Shown here: piece after piece, positions 51,445 to 62,500 of the stretch
How positions within the stretch are numbered: the first letter of the stretch is position 1
Layout of the letters: every line of letters starts with the position of its first letter
Assembly: GCA_018697195.1 (NCBI GenBank)
Contig: CM031878.1
Location: 6,478,022-6,542,021 of the forward strand
Origin: Certhia americana
Lineage: Eukaryota > Chordata > Aves > Passeriformes > Certhiidae
DNA: 64,000 bases
Direction of reading: 5' to 3'
Translations under genes and position numbers: made by a program
The notes under the pieces: model-generated
Databases searched by the model: none
The model's input: the letters and a program-made list of their open reading frames with translations, nothing else
Told to the model about the DNA's origin: nothing

Positions 51445-53055
51445 CCAGGGACAAACAACATTGGACACCTGAGCTATCTGACAGGAATGGGAAGCAGAAC
51501 AGCCCCCCTGTAATCCAAGCAGAAGCAGAAAGAGACCTGCTGAGCCGCTTAGGTGCTCACACGTCTATAGGACCAGACAGGATCCATCCTAAAGTGATGA
51601 GGGAGCTGGCGAAAGATCTTGCCAAGCCACTCTCCATCATTTATCATCAGTCCTGGCTCACAAGGGAAATCCCAGATGACTGGGTGTGCCAATGTGACAA
51701 GCATCCATCAGAAGGGCTGGAAGAAGGATCTACAAAAGTACATGCCTGTCAGACTGAAGAGTCTAGAAAAATGCAGGCCTGTCAGCTTGGTCCTCAGCAA
51801 GGTTATGGAACAGATCATCTTGAGTGCCATCACATGGCACCTATGGGATGGCCAAGGGATGATACCCAGCCGGTATGGGTTTAGCAGGGGGAAGTCTTGC
51901 CTGACCAGACTGATCTCCTTTCATGACCAGGTGACTCATCTGATGGATGTAGAAAAGGCTGTGGATGTGTCTATCTGAACTTCAGCAAGGCCATTGACAC
52001 TGTCTCCCACAGCATTCCCTGGAGAAGCTGGCAGCCCAGGGCTTGGACAGGAGCACTCTGTGCTGGGTTAGGGACTGGCCGGATGGGAAGGGCCCAGAGA
52101 GTGGTGGTGAACTCTGCTGTATCCAGCTGGTGGCCAGTCACCAGTGGTGTCCCTCAGGGGTCTGTGCTGGGGCACTGATCAGTCCTGTTTAATATCTTCA
52201 TTGGTGATGTGGACGAGGGGTTTGAGTCCACTACCAGTAAATCTGCAGGTGATATCAGGTTGTGGAGGAGTGTTGAAGGGTAGGGATTCCCTGCAGAGGG
52301 ACCTCGACAGGCTGGATAGATGGGCTGAATCCAACAATGGATGGGGTCCTGTGTCCTGGACTTTGGCCACAACACCCTCCCGCCATGCTGCAGGCTGGAA
52401 ACAGAGTAGCTGGACAGTGGTCAGGCAGAAAGGGTGAGGTGTACAGCTGACTGAATGTGAGCCAGTAGTGTGCCCAGGTGGCCAAGGCCAAAGGCACCTG
52501 GCCTGTGTCAGGAATAGTGTGGCCAGCAGGAGCGGGGGATCATTCTTCCCCTGTACTCAGCACTGGTGATGCTCCAGTTCTGGGCCCACAATTTAGGAAG
52601 GAAGTTGAAATGCTGGAATGTGTCCAGAAAGGGGCAACAAAGCTGGTGAAGGATAGCATAAGTCCTGTGAGGAATGTCTGGGGAACCTGGGGTTGTTTAG
52701 CCTGAAGAGGAGGCTCAGGGGGAGCCTCTACATCACTCTCTGCAGCTCCCTGACAGGAGGCTGTAGCCAAGTGAGGGTCAGTTTCTTCTCCCAGATAATA
52801 GGACAAGAGGACACAGTCTTAATCTGCTCCAGATGGAGTTTAGGCTGAATATTAGGAGGAATTTCTTCACAGAAAGGATGATTGGCATTGGAATGGGCTG
52901 CTCAGGGAGCTGGTAGAGTTACAGTTCCTGGAGGTGTTTAAGAAAGGACTGGATGTGGCACTCAGTGCTGTGGTCTGGTGGGCACCATGGTGTCAGATCA
53001 TATGTTGGACTCAATTCTCTCAAAGGTCTTTTTCATCCTAGTTGATTCTGTGACT
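51445..53055 (+). mobile_element. CR1 LINE relic, reverse-transcriptase to 3' end (1.6 kb, dead)
   Basis: This is the longest mobile-element piece in the window. Read across frames it gives GPDRIHPKVMRELAKDLAKP (RT start), GKSCLTRLISFHDQVTHL, a FSKA(I)DTVSH-type motif, LQRDLDRLDRWAESN, then the CR1 3' UTR and an ATTCTGTGACTT end. The CR1 protein copies the element's RNA at a nicked target. This copy cannot: it changes frame several times, carries stops (for example after VDVSI at 51979), and its catalytic FADD box reads SAGD at 52242-52253, losing one catalytic aspartate. It is 5'-truncated with about 3 kb missing. It lies sense to CELF4. The 5' edge is approximate. Confidence 0.93.
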
Positions 53056-54939
53056 TTCCCTGCTGCCAGGCAGTAATTTTTGGACTCCTGAAATGCTGTT
53101 TACTTAATTTGTGTATATACTCCATTTGGAAGACCTTATCTAATGGGAAAAAGTTCCAACAACTAGGCAATAGATTTGTTTTCCTTTGCCTTTAAATGAA
53201 ATATCAATGGATGGATATTTTATTTTTAGCTGAATATGAAATTTCACAAGCGACCTGTCAAGCTCCTGTTTTCAAGAATGACTTTATTTCACACGTCAAG
53301 ACAGGCTGGGAAATTAGTTTTTCTCACAGAGGACTCTGATTAGGGATTACAAAGTGAGTGTGGCGCAGAGTGATTTTTCCTCCATCTTTTCCCTTGCCCC
53401 ACCAACCTAGAGAGTACCTGACTCTGCTGACTAAGGGGAACAATTCATTACCATGCGTGGGAGGGGGATGGGAAGAAAGATAGTCATATTAAGTAGACTT
53501 GCTGGCCCAGGAGAGAATAGGAGAAGCATAATAATACTTAGCCCTTATCATTCTTTTCATCAGTAGATATCAAAGCACTTGAAAAAGGAGGTTGATTTGA
53601 TGGGAAAAGAGATAAATTCCAGTTGCAAGCAGCCTATTGCAGAGGCACCAGCAGGAATGCTCACTTCCATGATAGTATCTTCTGACTGTGGGTCTGCAGG
53701 GTAGGGAAATGAGCAGGTCCTTTCCTCTGAAAAATGCAGAAGTGTATTTCAAACGTTATTGACTTACCCAGGGAAACTCTCATGGGATTTGGCAAAATAT
53801 GAGATCCAGTCCAAGAACCAGAAAGAGCAAGGAGATTATGTATTACTAGTAAATGACAGAGCAGACAGGACCTATTGCTTTTGTCAGCAGACAACAGCTG
53901 ATTTACACAATGGTTTAACTCCTCACGAAAGCAATAAATAGTCCAGATGAAGGGCTGAGGCATTTTAACCCTATGGAAAATATGGCCCATTCTGGGGCAT
54001 TTCTATTGTTATCCAGCAGATTAGTAGAAGTTACTGAAGTAGAAAGTAGCTTTGCTCTGCCATATAAGAACAGCAATATTTGGTTCCACCATTAAAAGTC
54101 CTGCACTGGCTGATCTGATACAGTTTACTGCCTGATTTCCTTTGGGCCACGTGAAAGAGCTGCACAAGGAACCACATACTGAAAGCATGAATCCCAAGGT
54201 CAGTCTTCATACTCAAGAGCAATGCAGTGTCTCTACTGGTTACACATCTTTAACCACTCACATGCACATCTCATTGTAGAGCCCTCTTAGAAAAACCTCT
54301 TCTTTTTCTCTTCTTTATTTGTAGTGTATGGTCTAGCTTGCATCTATTTGCCAATGGCCTTTTTGCCCTGTGTATATGATAGCAATGTTCAAAGAGGCCT
54401 GAAGTCCTGCTGCGACAGGCAACCCAGAAAAACATCTCTCAGGAGGCAAGATGAGATCCCATTGGGTCAAACAGCTGCTGTGCAGTCACTATGACTCACA
54501 TCAGAAGGGAAGAGCACTCCAGGGGCAAGCACTTCATGTGGAAGTTACCCATGTTTTCATGATGCCATCTACAATAATAGCTTGCTTTTCAACAGTGTGA
54601 GGCATCAGCAAATGCCTGAGGCAGTTTTCTGGCCCTGAAACTTCCAGGGCAAGTAGAGATCGAAAGAAAAGGAGAAGGAAGAAGACACCAACTTGTTTAC
54701 ACTTCTCTGTCATGCTAACAAGAGCAGGTCACATCTTCAAAACCCCTTCTGCAGAGATGAATACATTCTCACCTTATTCAGTTTCAAAATCCTCCATCCT
54801 GCATTGTGCCCATCAAGATGCAAGCTCTGCTCTGCAAATCACAACAGCAGCTCTGAACAGCCCAATCTGCTGTGGACCAGTGCCTCCCTCCAATACAGCT
54901 GCAAATAGGTTTAAATCATTAGATGCAAGTTACCAAACA

Positions 54940-55125
54940 GTCTCTTGGATCAGGGTTAATTAAATGAGTGTTGAAATCTAATTAAGAACTGGTCCAGGTG
55001 ATAATTAGCAGGAAATGTATGCATTAAAATATTCATTTGTCGATGAGCTGCAATTAAGAGTGTGATTTGGGGAAGGATCAATATCTGCATCATGTGATCT
55101 AAAGAAAAATTAAAAGTCACACAGC
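54940..55125. promoter_or_regulatory. Candidate conserved non-coding element with TAATTA cluster
   Basis: GTTAATTAAATG, CTAATTAAG, GATAATTAGC, GCATTAAAATATTC and GCAATTAAG fall within about 100 bp, with TGTCGATGAGC between them. Dense homeodomain-type sites in otherwise ordinary sequence suggest an enhancer. Not tested. Confidence 0.4.
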
Positions 55126-55168
55126 CTTCAACAGAAATGCAGGGCAATTTTGGCTACAGGGTTTTTTT

Positions 55169-55188
55169 CCTCTCCTCTCCTCTCCTCT
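55169..55188 (+). repeat. TCTCC pyrimidine repeat
   Basis: Four or so units of TCTCC follow a short T run. It is a short pyrimidine tract of the kind PTB proteins can bind, without a nearby plausible exon. Confidence 0.75.
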
Positions 55189-56840
55189 ACTCCCCCTTCT
55201 GGTTTGGTTTTATAATAACTGCTGGAGATTACTCTCCATCTTTGAATGGAGCATTCATCTCTGCATCCCTTTGTTTTCCTGAAGTAATTTTTTCAAAACG
55301 TTCTCTTCTCCACATTGTGTGAGTGGGTTATAGATTTATTAGAGAGAGACTAGCAGGTCAAAAAGAAAGATTATTTGCCAATGAAAATCACTTTCTCCCA
55401 GAACAGATTGCTAATCCAAGGGAACATTGCTCATTGTGTGGTGTTAGATTGTTGGGGTTCTTTTTAGCAGGTTAATTCCTCAAGTCTTTATTCATAACTG
55501 AGGATCGGAAGAGGCTATTGAATATGTACAGCCTATATATATGTACATCTATAGTGTGGTTTACTACACTCCTCCCAATTTGTAGCAGAGCAATTCTGCT
55601 TTCACTGAGATTACTTTTTCTGGTTACAGGTACACAGGGGCATGTGTAAGCCAGTTAATAATATTTTTCTTGTGCAATCCCAGAGAATTCCCCCTCTGCT
55701 TGGAAAACAAGTGTTCTGTAACAGTTCAGCTCCTCTGGAATGGAGCTGGTATTCTTCTGCTGCCACAGCCAGAAACTGAACTGGTCATTTCCCCTCTGAC
55801 TGTACTGCTACCAGTGAATACCAGTGTCACCATTGTCAAAATGGAAGCTATGGGAGCACAGTTATTTCAGCTGCTCTTTGTCAGTGTCCTGCCCATCTCC
55901 CTGGGCTGGGTGGCAGACCAGCTCCCAGGGCAGCTATCCACTGCTGTCAGGGCTGAAGCCAGATTGTCTCTCCCCTACACCTCCCCTAGTTCTGTGGAGG
56001 CCACATTGTGAGGAAGCAACCAACTGGGGAAGTTAGGACTTCCTGGGAGACAGACCAAAAGAATAACTTCCTAGGCAGATCTATTTCTTCTCATCTCTTC
56101 CTCCTATCAGAAATTTAAAGATTGCAGCTCCTGACCTTTCATCTGGTTTTGGGAAGGAGAGGGATTTCTTTCATTCCCAAAAGCACTACATTTTTCACAG
56201 ATTTCTGCAGGCAGCTCTGATGATCAACCCTATTTCTGTGCTGGTATTGACTGCAAACATAATCCTAATATTGTAAATCTTTCCTAGAAATGTGTGGGCT
56301 CTTTCGTGGTAGCCTCTATTTCCTACTGTTTGTGGAGAGGAAGCTCAGGTCCATCCAGTACTATTTTTGCTCCCTTAATTTAGCAGTGCAGAAGAGATGC
56401 TGTTTTATCATGACACACACGCTGCCCAGCATACTGTCTCCTGTCTCTAAGCTGGGCAGGGATTTCTCACTGGATTTGGGGGGGGTTACAAGACACAGCA
56501 TTGTGAAAGGGTGATCCACCCCAGGGGTTTGGAATGCAGAGACTTCAAACACTCCACCAAAACAAATCAGTCCACAAGTCCTACCGCATTCATGCAGCAA
56601 AGCCTCCTACATTTTGCTGCACTGTGTCCAGGTCTTTGACTTCTGATGAGGACAACATTCTGGGCCTGAAGGTTGAAAGAATAAGGCAAAAACTTTTGCA
56701 GAGAAAATGGAAATTACATCCTAGAAGCTTGAATTTTGGAGGAAACTAGGAGCCAAGCTGCTGGCATTCACCCTCCATGGTCCTTTACTTCCTGATGCTC
56801 TCACCCTCTTGCAAGGGTCAAAATTCACTGCCTGATAGGT

Positions 56841-56846
56841 TGCATG
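56841..56846 (+). promoter_or_regulatory. UGCAUG motif upstream of the 144-nt exon
   Basis: TGCATG lies 117 nt before the acceptor of the third CELF4 exon. UGCAUG is the binding site of RBFOX splicing factors, which usually repress an exon when bound upstream. The motif is seen; function is inferred and a six-base word can occur by chance. Confidence 0.35.
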
Positions 56847-56931
56847 GAAAACATCAGCACCTGGATCCCACCCTACAAAATCTGGGTTAGATGTATGGAT
56901 TGATGAGCTGGTGTGAGTCAGGCTCATTCCC

Positions 56932-56938
56932 TGTGTGT
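56932..56938 (+). promoter_or_regulatory. UGUGUGU element next to the 144-nt exon acceptor
   Basis: TGTGTGT ends 24 nt before the exon and is followed by a T-rich tract. CELF proteins bind UGU-rich RNA, so this could be a self-regulation site. It also simply overlaps the polypyrimidine region, so function is uncertain. Confidence 0.3.
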
Positions 56939-56962
56939 CTCCTTTTTTTTCCTGTGCTGCAG

Positions 56963-57106
56963 GGAGCCTCTTCAAGCCTGGTGGTGAAGTTTGCGGACAC
57001 GGACAAGGAGCGTACAATGAGGCGCATGCAGCAAATGGCAGGACAAATGGGCATGTTCAACCCCATGGCCATCCAGTTTGGAGCTTATGGCGCCTATGCA
57101 CAGGCA
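56963..57106 (+). CDS. CELF4: CELF4 internal coding exon, end of RRM2 and start of linker (144 nt)
   Basis: This exon finishes RRM2 and begins the divergent linker between RRM2 and RRM3, the region that carries splicing-regulatory activity in CELF proteins. Seen: a T-rich tract and TGCAG acceptor (AG at 56961-56962), 48 codons beginning [20 protein letters not shown], a methionine- and glutamine-rich middle ([18 protein letters not shown]), ending [11 protein letters not shown], and donor GTAAGT at 57107. Phase is 0 at both ends, so the exon could be skipped in frame, which would remove the last strand of RRM2. The [17 protein letters not shown] run favours CELF4 over CELF3 and CELF5. Read-through into the intron stops at 57197-57199. 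The following exon, expected to begin with LMQQQ in this family, is not in the window. Identity is very secure. Confidence 0.97.
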
Positions 57107-57969
57107 GTAAGTATGGACACTGGCTCTCTGCGTGTTCATGGGAGGGGGAGTATCACCTGGAAATGCACAAAAACTCTTGGGAGTGGACAAAAAACCTGAG
57201 CAGAAGAGGAAGCAGCAGCTTATCTGTTAAACTGGTAACATGATTAAATGTAAAAATTAGCCAGTAAGAGGGAAAACTAGCCTTGCCATCCAGGGTAGAC
57301 TCTGGGAATCTCCCAGGTGTCTCCAAGATGCCACAGACTGTTCTAGCAGTAACTTTTGGTCCTGTGTGGACCCATGCACAACACTTACTCTGTGGGCTAA
57401 GCCATTGTTGTCAAATAAAAGGATAACTACATTTTTGAGGGCTTGGATAAAATAAGCCTGCTCAGTTTATCCCAGTCCTCTGCCCCATGTCACCACAACC
57501 CTGCTGTACCCTGCATTGCCACGGGTGCCTTTGGAGTGACCACAGGATAAAACAGCAGCTGTTGAGAGAAATGCTTTCAGTTTCACAAAGCATGATAGAT
57601 AATAATAAAATGTACACACAGACATATGCCCACACACAGTTCTGCTGCCCCAAACAGCATGATTGAAGCACACTGGGAAAAAACCCTGTAATGCTAACTT
57701 CAGGTTTCCTGTGGACATACCAAACATGAGAAGATGTGACAGCACAGGGGGCTGGGGTCTTGATGATGTTATGAAATGGATGTCTCTGAAACTTATGTTC
57801 CTTAGGCTAAAATTAACAAGGACCAGCAAGACAAAACCAGGCTCAGGTAACTTAGTCTCTCTGCCAGATATTTCAGAGGAGGTGATGCCTGCAGCAGGCA
57901 GACAAAATACTGCCCATTGACTTTGGCTGCTTTCTCTGAAGCAGATTTTCAGGCAGTGACAGTGTAAAT

Positions 57970-58024
57970 AGGTGCTCCATCCTATATCATTGGTGCTCCA
58001 TAATATCATAAGTGCTCCATTTGA
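57970..58024 (+). repeat. Three imperfect copies of a roughly 20-bp unit (GTGCTCCAT core)
   Basis: The core GTGCTCCAT begins at 57972, 57993 and 58012, with partly similar ATATCAT spacers between them. It is a short degenerate tandem repeat. Confidence 0.85.
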
Positions 58025-58900
58025 TGGCAAAATTTGGCCCTCTGCATGATTCATGCACAGGAGGGAAGTGCTGTTGAACATTGTCCAGAGTATCATCTTC
58101 TTGAATGATATTGCCTTAGATATGCAGGGCCAGCTCAGGACTAACACTCTGCTGTGCCAATACTCCTTCTAGTGCAATGACCACAAAGTTTTCCTTTCTT
58201 CCCTCACTGTTTCTTTCTCATATGTTGGCACCAAGTATTTCCCATAACATCACCATGTTCTCTTTTTATTTAAAGACCTTGACACTTCTGTTCTTCTCTC
58301 ACAGTCCTGTGCCTCACTGAACACTTGTGTGGGCCATGCAGAGTTGTGAGGATGTGCTGTAAAGCTCCACTGAAGTTCCTTCTCTCCTTCCACCTGCACG
58401 CCTTGGTGCACTTCTGGAGTTTTTATTCTCTCTCCTCTAGAAAAATTCTATTTTTACTTCCATTTTGCTATCTTCATTTTTATTCCTAGTCAGCATCAGT
58501 CTCTGTCTCTTCCTTTGTCCTCTGCTCCCATCCTCACATCATAGGAGAGCTATTTCCTCCTCAGCCTGGCTGTGTTTGACACTCCTTCTGGCAAGGGAAG
58601 GCTGAAGGAAGAGGAAAAGAGAGAGTATGTCCCAAATGAGCCTAGGTCAGTAACTAGCAGGTTGTCAGAGGGATGTAGCACCTTTGCCCCCATGTAGCAG
58701 AGGAATTAACAGGAGGCAACCCAGAGACAGCTTGGGACAAACATTTGCTGAGGTTGTCAGGCAGGAGAAGTGGCTTCAGTGTTACTCTGCAGATATTTGT
58801 CAGGCAGCTGGAGAGATGGTAAAGACACCACTGACCTGAAGTTCTGGCCCAAAAACTCTTCTTACATTATTTTTAATCTAGAGTAACTCTTCTAATTTCC

Positions 58901-58948
58901 AGGTTTATACTAATATGAGAGTTTATAAGGTTTATACTAATATGAGAG
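58901..58948 (+). repeat. Exact 21-bp direct repeat, period 27
   Basis: AGGTTTATACTAATATGAGA plus G occurs at 58901-58921 and again at 58928-58948, separated by TTTATA. The two copies are identical. Confidence 0.96.
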
Positions 58949-59199
58949 GATACAGTCTGCACCTTTACACCACAAAAGTTTCCTCTATTTGTCACCAGGT
59001 AATACAGGTACATTATGAAGGGAGGTGAGGAATCAGGGCAGAAGGAAGAGGAAAAACAATTTCTGGTCTTCTCCCATCCACTTGAAACAAATGGATATTC
59101 TTCATGTTGTTTCCTGTGAAAGCAGAATTGGACCCGTACTCTTTTTTTATTTCTCTGATAAAAATGCTAATAAGGGGGAAAGAATAAGTTTTAGATCTT

Positions 59200-59560
59200 G
59201 ACCCATTGGATATGACAAGCTGGTGACACCAATTACCCTGGGGACTTCAGAGCTGTCTAAATAATGGGATCACATTTCTGTGTGGCACCTGTACACCCAG
59301 AGCGTGCTCAGATGCTGTCTCTCAATCAGCCTCCCTATCTGCTCCATCTCACAGTCTCACATGAAAGGGAAGGAAGGGAGCGTTGAGGCTCTGTGACGTT
59401 GCCTCAGTCCGATTAATCCAGCTCGGACTGCTGGCTCTCAGATATCAGGGTGATTGGCACCTCGTAAATGCCAGCAGGAGATGGAGGAATCGATAGGGGA
59501 GAGGGAAAGGGAGACAGCAGTTTTATTCAGCCTGAAGTCAAAGAGCTAAGGCAAGTCAAG
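59200..59560. promoter_or_regulatory. Candidate conserved non-coding element
   Basis: Contains CACCAATTACCCTG, TAAATAATGGGATC, GTGACGTTGCCTCAG (a CRE-like core), CCGATTAATCCAGC (a symmetric TAATCC pair) and GGAATCGATAGG. Several CpG occur where flanking intron has few. It looks like an enhancer rather than an exon: there is no open frame of the family and no good splice pair. Confidence 0.35.
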
Positions 59561-62500
59561 AGGAGGGAAGGTGAAATATCAGGAGCAGGACTGTCATGAT
59601 GGGTGATGCCACCGCCACCAGCAACTTGTGTGACATTGGTTGAATTGTTTGACCCCCTGATCTTGTTTCCTCATGTACAAATAAACCTGATGATCAGATT
59701 TATTTATTTGCTCTTCTCCCTCAGGGACACAGCTCTCACTTGTACTGTCTCTCCATGAGTTTTCCCAGAGTGGTATGGCAGTAACATAAGTGTAAGAATT
59801 GCCTCAGTGCTTAATAGTAAGGCCAGCACAAGCATGAGACATCAGGCTCTCTGATTTGTACTTGTAGCCTGTCCTCCCAGCTGTCTCCCAGCAATCCAAA
59901 CCTGACTGATGTCTCTATATAAGGATTCCCAAGCAATCCCATGACAGTGGTTTCTCAATAGTTTCTAATGGTGTGTCCCCATGGAGGAGGTTGCTCAGGA
60001 CCCTGTTGCTGCAAGTTCTTGCTGAATTTCCCCCAGAGAAGCATCTTGTACATCACTTTTACTGGATTAGCTCCCAAAAAGGTCTCAATGCACCAAGGTG
60101 GTCAGTGCAGCAGAAACCCCCATGGTGTGGCTCTTTGATAGATTAATGTGCAGCCATGGGTTTGCCAACCCAGCAGCAAGAGTCCCTGTCTCTGAGGAGA
60201 GGCAGCAAGAGTCTCAGTCCATCAAAGTTTGACAGATAAACTTTAGCATTGCCATCAGAACAGATCTGATCTGATGATGAGGCACAGCTCCTCTCCAAGT
60301 TACCTCCCTTACAGCCCAGCAAATGGCCATGCCACAGCTCTCCCTTCTGCTGCACACTGCCACCCCCTTCAGCCTCAACTTAAGCAACTTTAACCTTGAT
60401 AGCAGCCACGGTCTCATATCAGACAAGCAACCGGTCCTGGGGTTCAGCAGCCATCTGGCCTCAGACACAGAGGCAAAAATATGAGGAAGCAAAGGGAGTT
60501 CTCCACTGTATGTGGTTTTTTTTCCCCTCCTCATGTGCCATCTTCAAGAAGGCAATACAAAGCTTGGCACCGACTCTGTGTGCTGTTTCAGTGACAGAGA
60601 AAGTCACATCAGACCTACCTCACCTCTTTTGTATGCAGCTCAAGGCAAGTCAGATTTCATAGCTTCCTAAAGCTCCCAGAGCCCCTACTCTAATTTATTT
60701 CAGGGTGGGTTTTTTGATTGTTTTAGCTTTTTTCTCTTCAGCAATATCTTTCCATACTCATTTAACTTCCCCTTTTATGGAGCAATTATTTATTTTATTT
60801 CACAAGTGTAAGGGCACCAGCCTTTTTCATTGTCAGGTTACTGTGAATCTACATCACAGGGTACTGACAGCTGTTTCTGCAGTCTAAGTCCAGGTTGAGG
60901 TATAGGTCTGGACTCAGCCTGGAGAGAAGGACAGGGATGCTACCTGGCACCACCTTTAATTTTCTGCCAGTCTAGGAAGATCCTGCAGGCCCATACTCCT
61001 CACAGAGCACAGCACACCTACTTAGGGTGCCCAAACCCAAAATCACAAGAAGTGACAATCAAAACAGTCTGTGAATGGTGGTAGTATAGTCCTGGCACAA
61101 ATAAGCTAGTGTTCCTGCAGGTCTTTCTGTGAAGAAAAGGGGCAAGGAGTGTTTAGGGCCTGTCTCATGTCAGTGATGCCGCACCATGCAGAAAGGAAAC
61201 GTGCACAGATCAAAAAAGAGTGAGGGAGATGGGAAAACGCACAAGAACAAAGCAAGAACAAAGGAAGGAGCCTTGGAAAGTGACAGATACAGTATAAATT
61301 ATTTAATTTTTAAATTATTTAAGCTGAGATCAAAGTCATAAATCAAGTTTGCATAAAAAATGGGGTGGGACTGCTAGCCACAGTCTTCTGTCCAAACTCC
61401 AGCCATGGGACTGATTGCATCCTGCAGCAGGGGATAGGCATAGAGTTAGTGTGTAAAAACAGGCTGGGACAGAGACAACACAGGCAAGATGCTTTGTTCT
61501 CTGGCCTGCAACAAGTTCTTTCTCATAAAATCCCATCTCTCCTCACTCTGAAAACATACAAATGGAGGCTGCTCCTGACCTGCAAACAATAACTGCAACA
61601 AAATTTTGAAATGTCCAGCACAGCAGAGCTCTCAGACCTCACCTTAAGTCCTCTCCTTGGGAAGTTAGGGCAGCAGTGACTACCATACTGACCATAAAAT
61701 CCTGGGTGCCCTGTTCTGCCTCCCTGTCCAGCTCTCATGGAGATGAAAGGATATTTCTGCTAAATGATCTGAGGTAGTGCTGACAGGATGAATTGCTGTT
61801 TCTAATATTTCTTCAATTTGTACTGTGAAATTATTTTGGAGAGATACTTAAAAAAAGATCAGCTAGCCCTATGAAATCAGGGAAAAATTACTGACTATAG
61901 GCTACCCTCCGGACATAATAGTTATTACATTTAAATTACCAAAATGGGACAGTATATTTGGTAAATACTACCTGTTATGCAAATTATTTGCACTGATCTG
62001 TTCCAGAAGAGGAAGCTATTTTGAGGCTATAATACTTTGTAGCAGGGATAATACCATAATTCTGACCACCAGCTCCCTAGTAATTCAGAAATAATGAACT
62101 CTAAGATTTAGGTTCTATGAGCAAATTTTTTTAGATCTTTTGGGGGCTTTCCACAATTCTCAGCAAGTCAGAAACCCAAGCTGTAGCGTATCAGACTTTA
62201 GAAAGACACTAATACACATGAATCCAGGTGTTGCACATTTGTTTTGGTTTTTTTAATATCCTAATTATATTTAAATTATATTTTCATAGCAGAAATTTCT
62301 GTTTCCAAGAAAATATAAAAAGTATGAAGGACAATTCTGAATTTTCTACCTATTATCTTCTGTTTGTCTCAAGGTTTGAAAAGTATTTTTAATTTTAGCT
62401 CCAATGGCCACTAAGGTATAGCAGATAAGAATTTGTCAATTACGTGATTTTTACCAGATATGAATCATATTACTGCTTGATTTATGATTTTACTTACCTC

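Larger units (their letters stand above)
38742..56962 (+). other. CELF4: CELF4 intron rich in CR1 insertions (18221 nt)
   Basis: The intron is bounded by GTGAGT and TGCAG. It separates the 80-nt and 144-nt exons of RRM2. It carries at least five CR1 copies between 42.2 and 53.1 kb, four antisense and one sense to the gene, plus a short perfect hairpin at 47703-47729 and a TCTCC run at 55169-55188. Unique blocks that look regulatory lie near 45060-45420, 53200-53400 and 54940-55125. From 38742 to about 42200 I see only unique, unrecognised intron, including a slightly GC-rich patch near 40850-41200 with overlapping chance ORFs. No cassette exon with good splice sites and a family-like frame was recognised. 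Confidence 0.88.

Noticed and set aside
51594..52705. Several ORFs that look like a reverse-transcriptase gene
   Set aside because: They are frame-shifted pieces of one dead CR1 copy with a lost catalytic residue, so not a functional gene.
56891..57199. 102-codon ORF starting at an intronic ATG and running through the third CELF4 exon
   Set aside because: The first 24 codons are intron sequence before a clear acceptor. Only 56963-57106 is coding.
57467..58147. 226-codon minus-strand ORF as a real gene
   Set aside because: No family resemblance, no domain, no clear promoter or splice context, and it lies wholly inside a CELF4 intron. Kept only as a low-interest finding.
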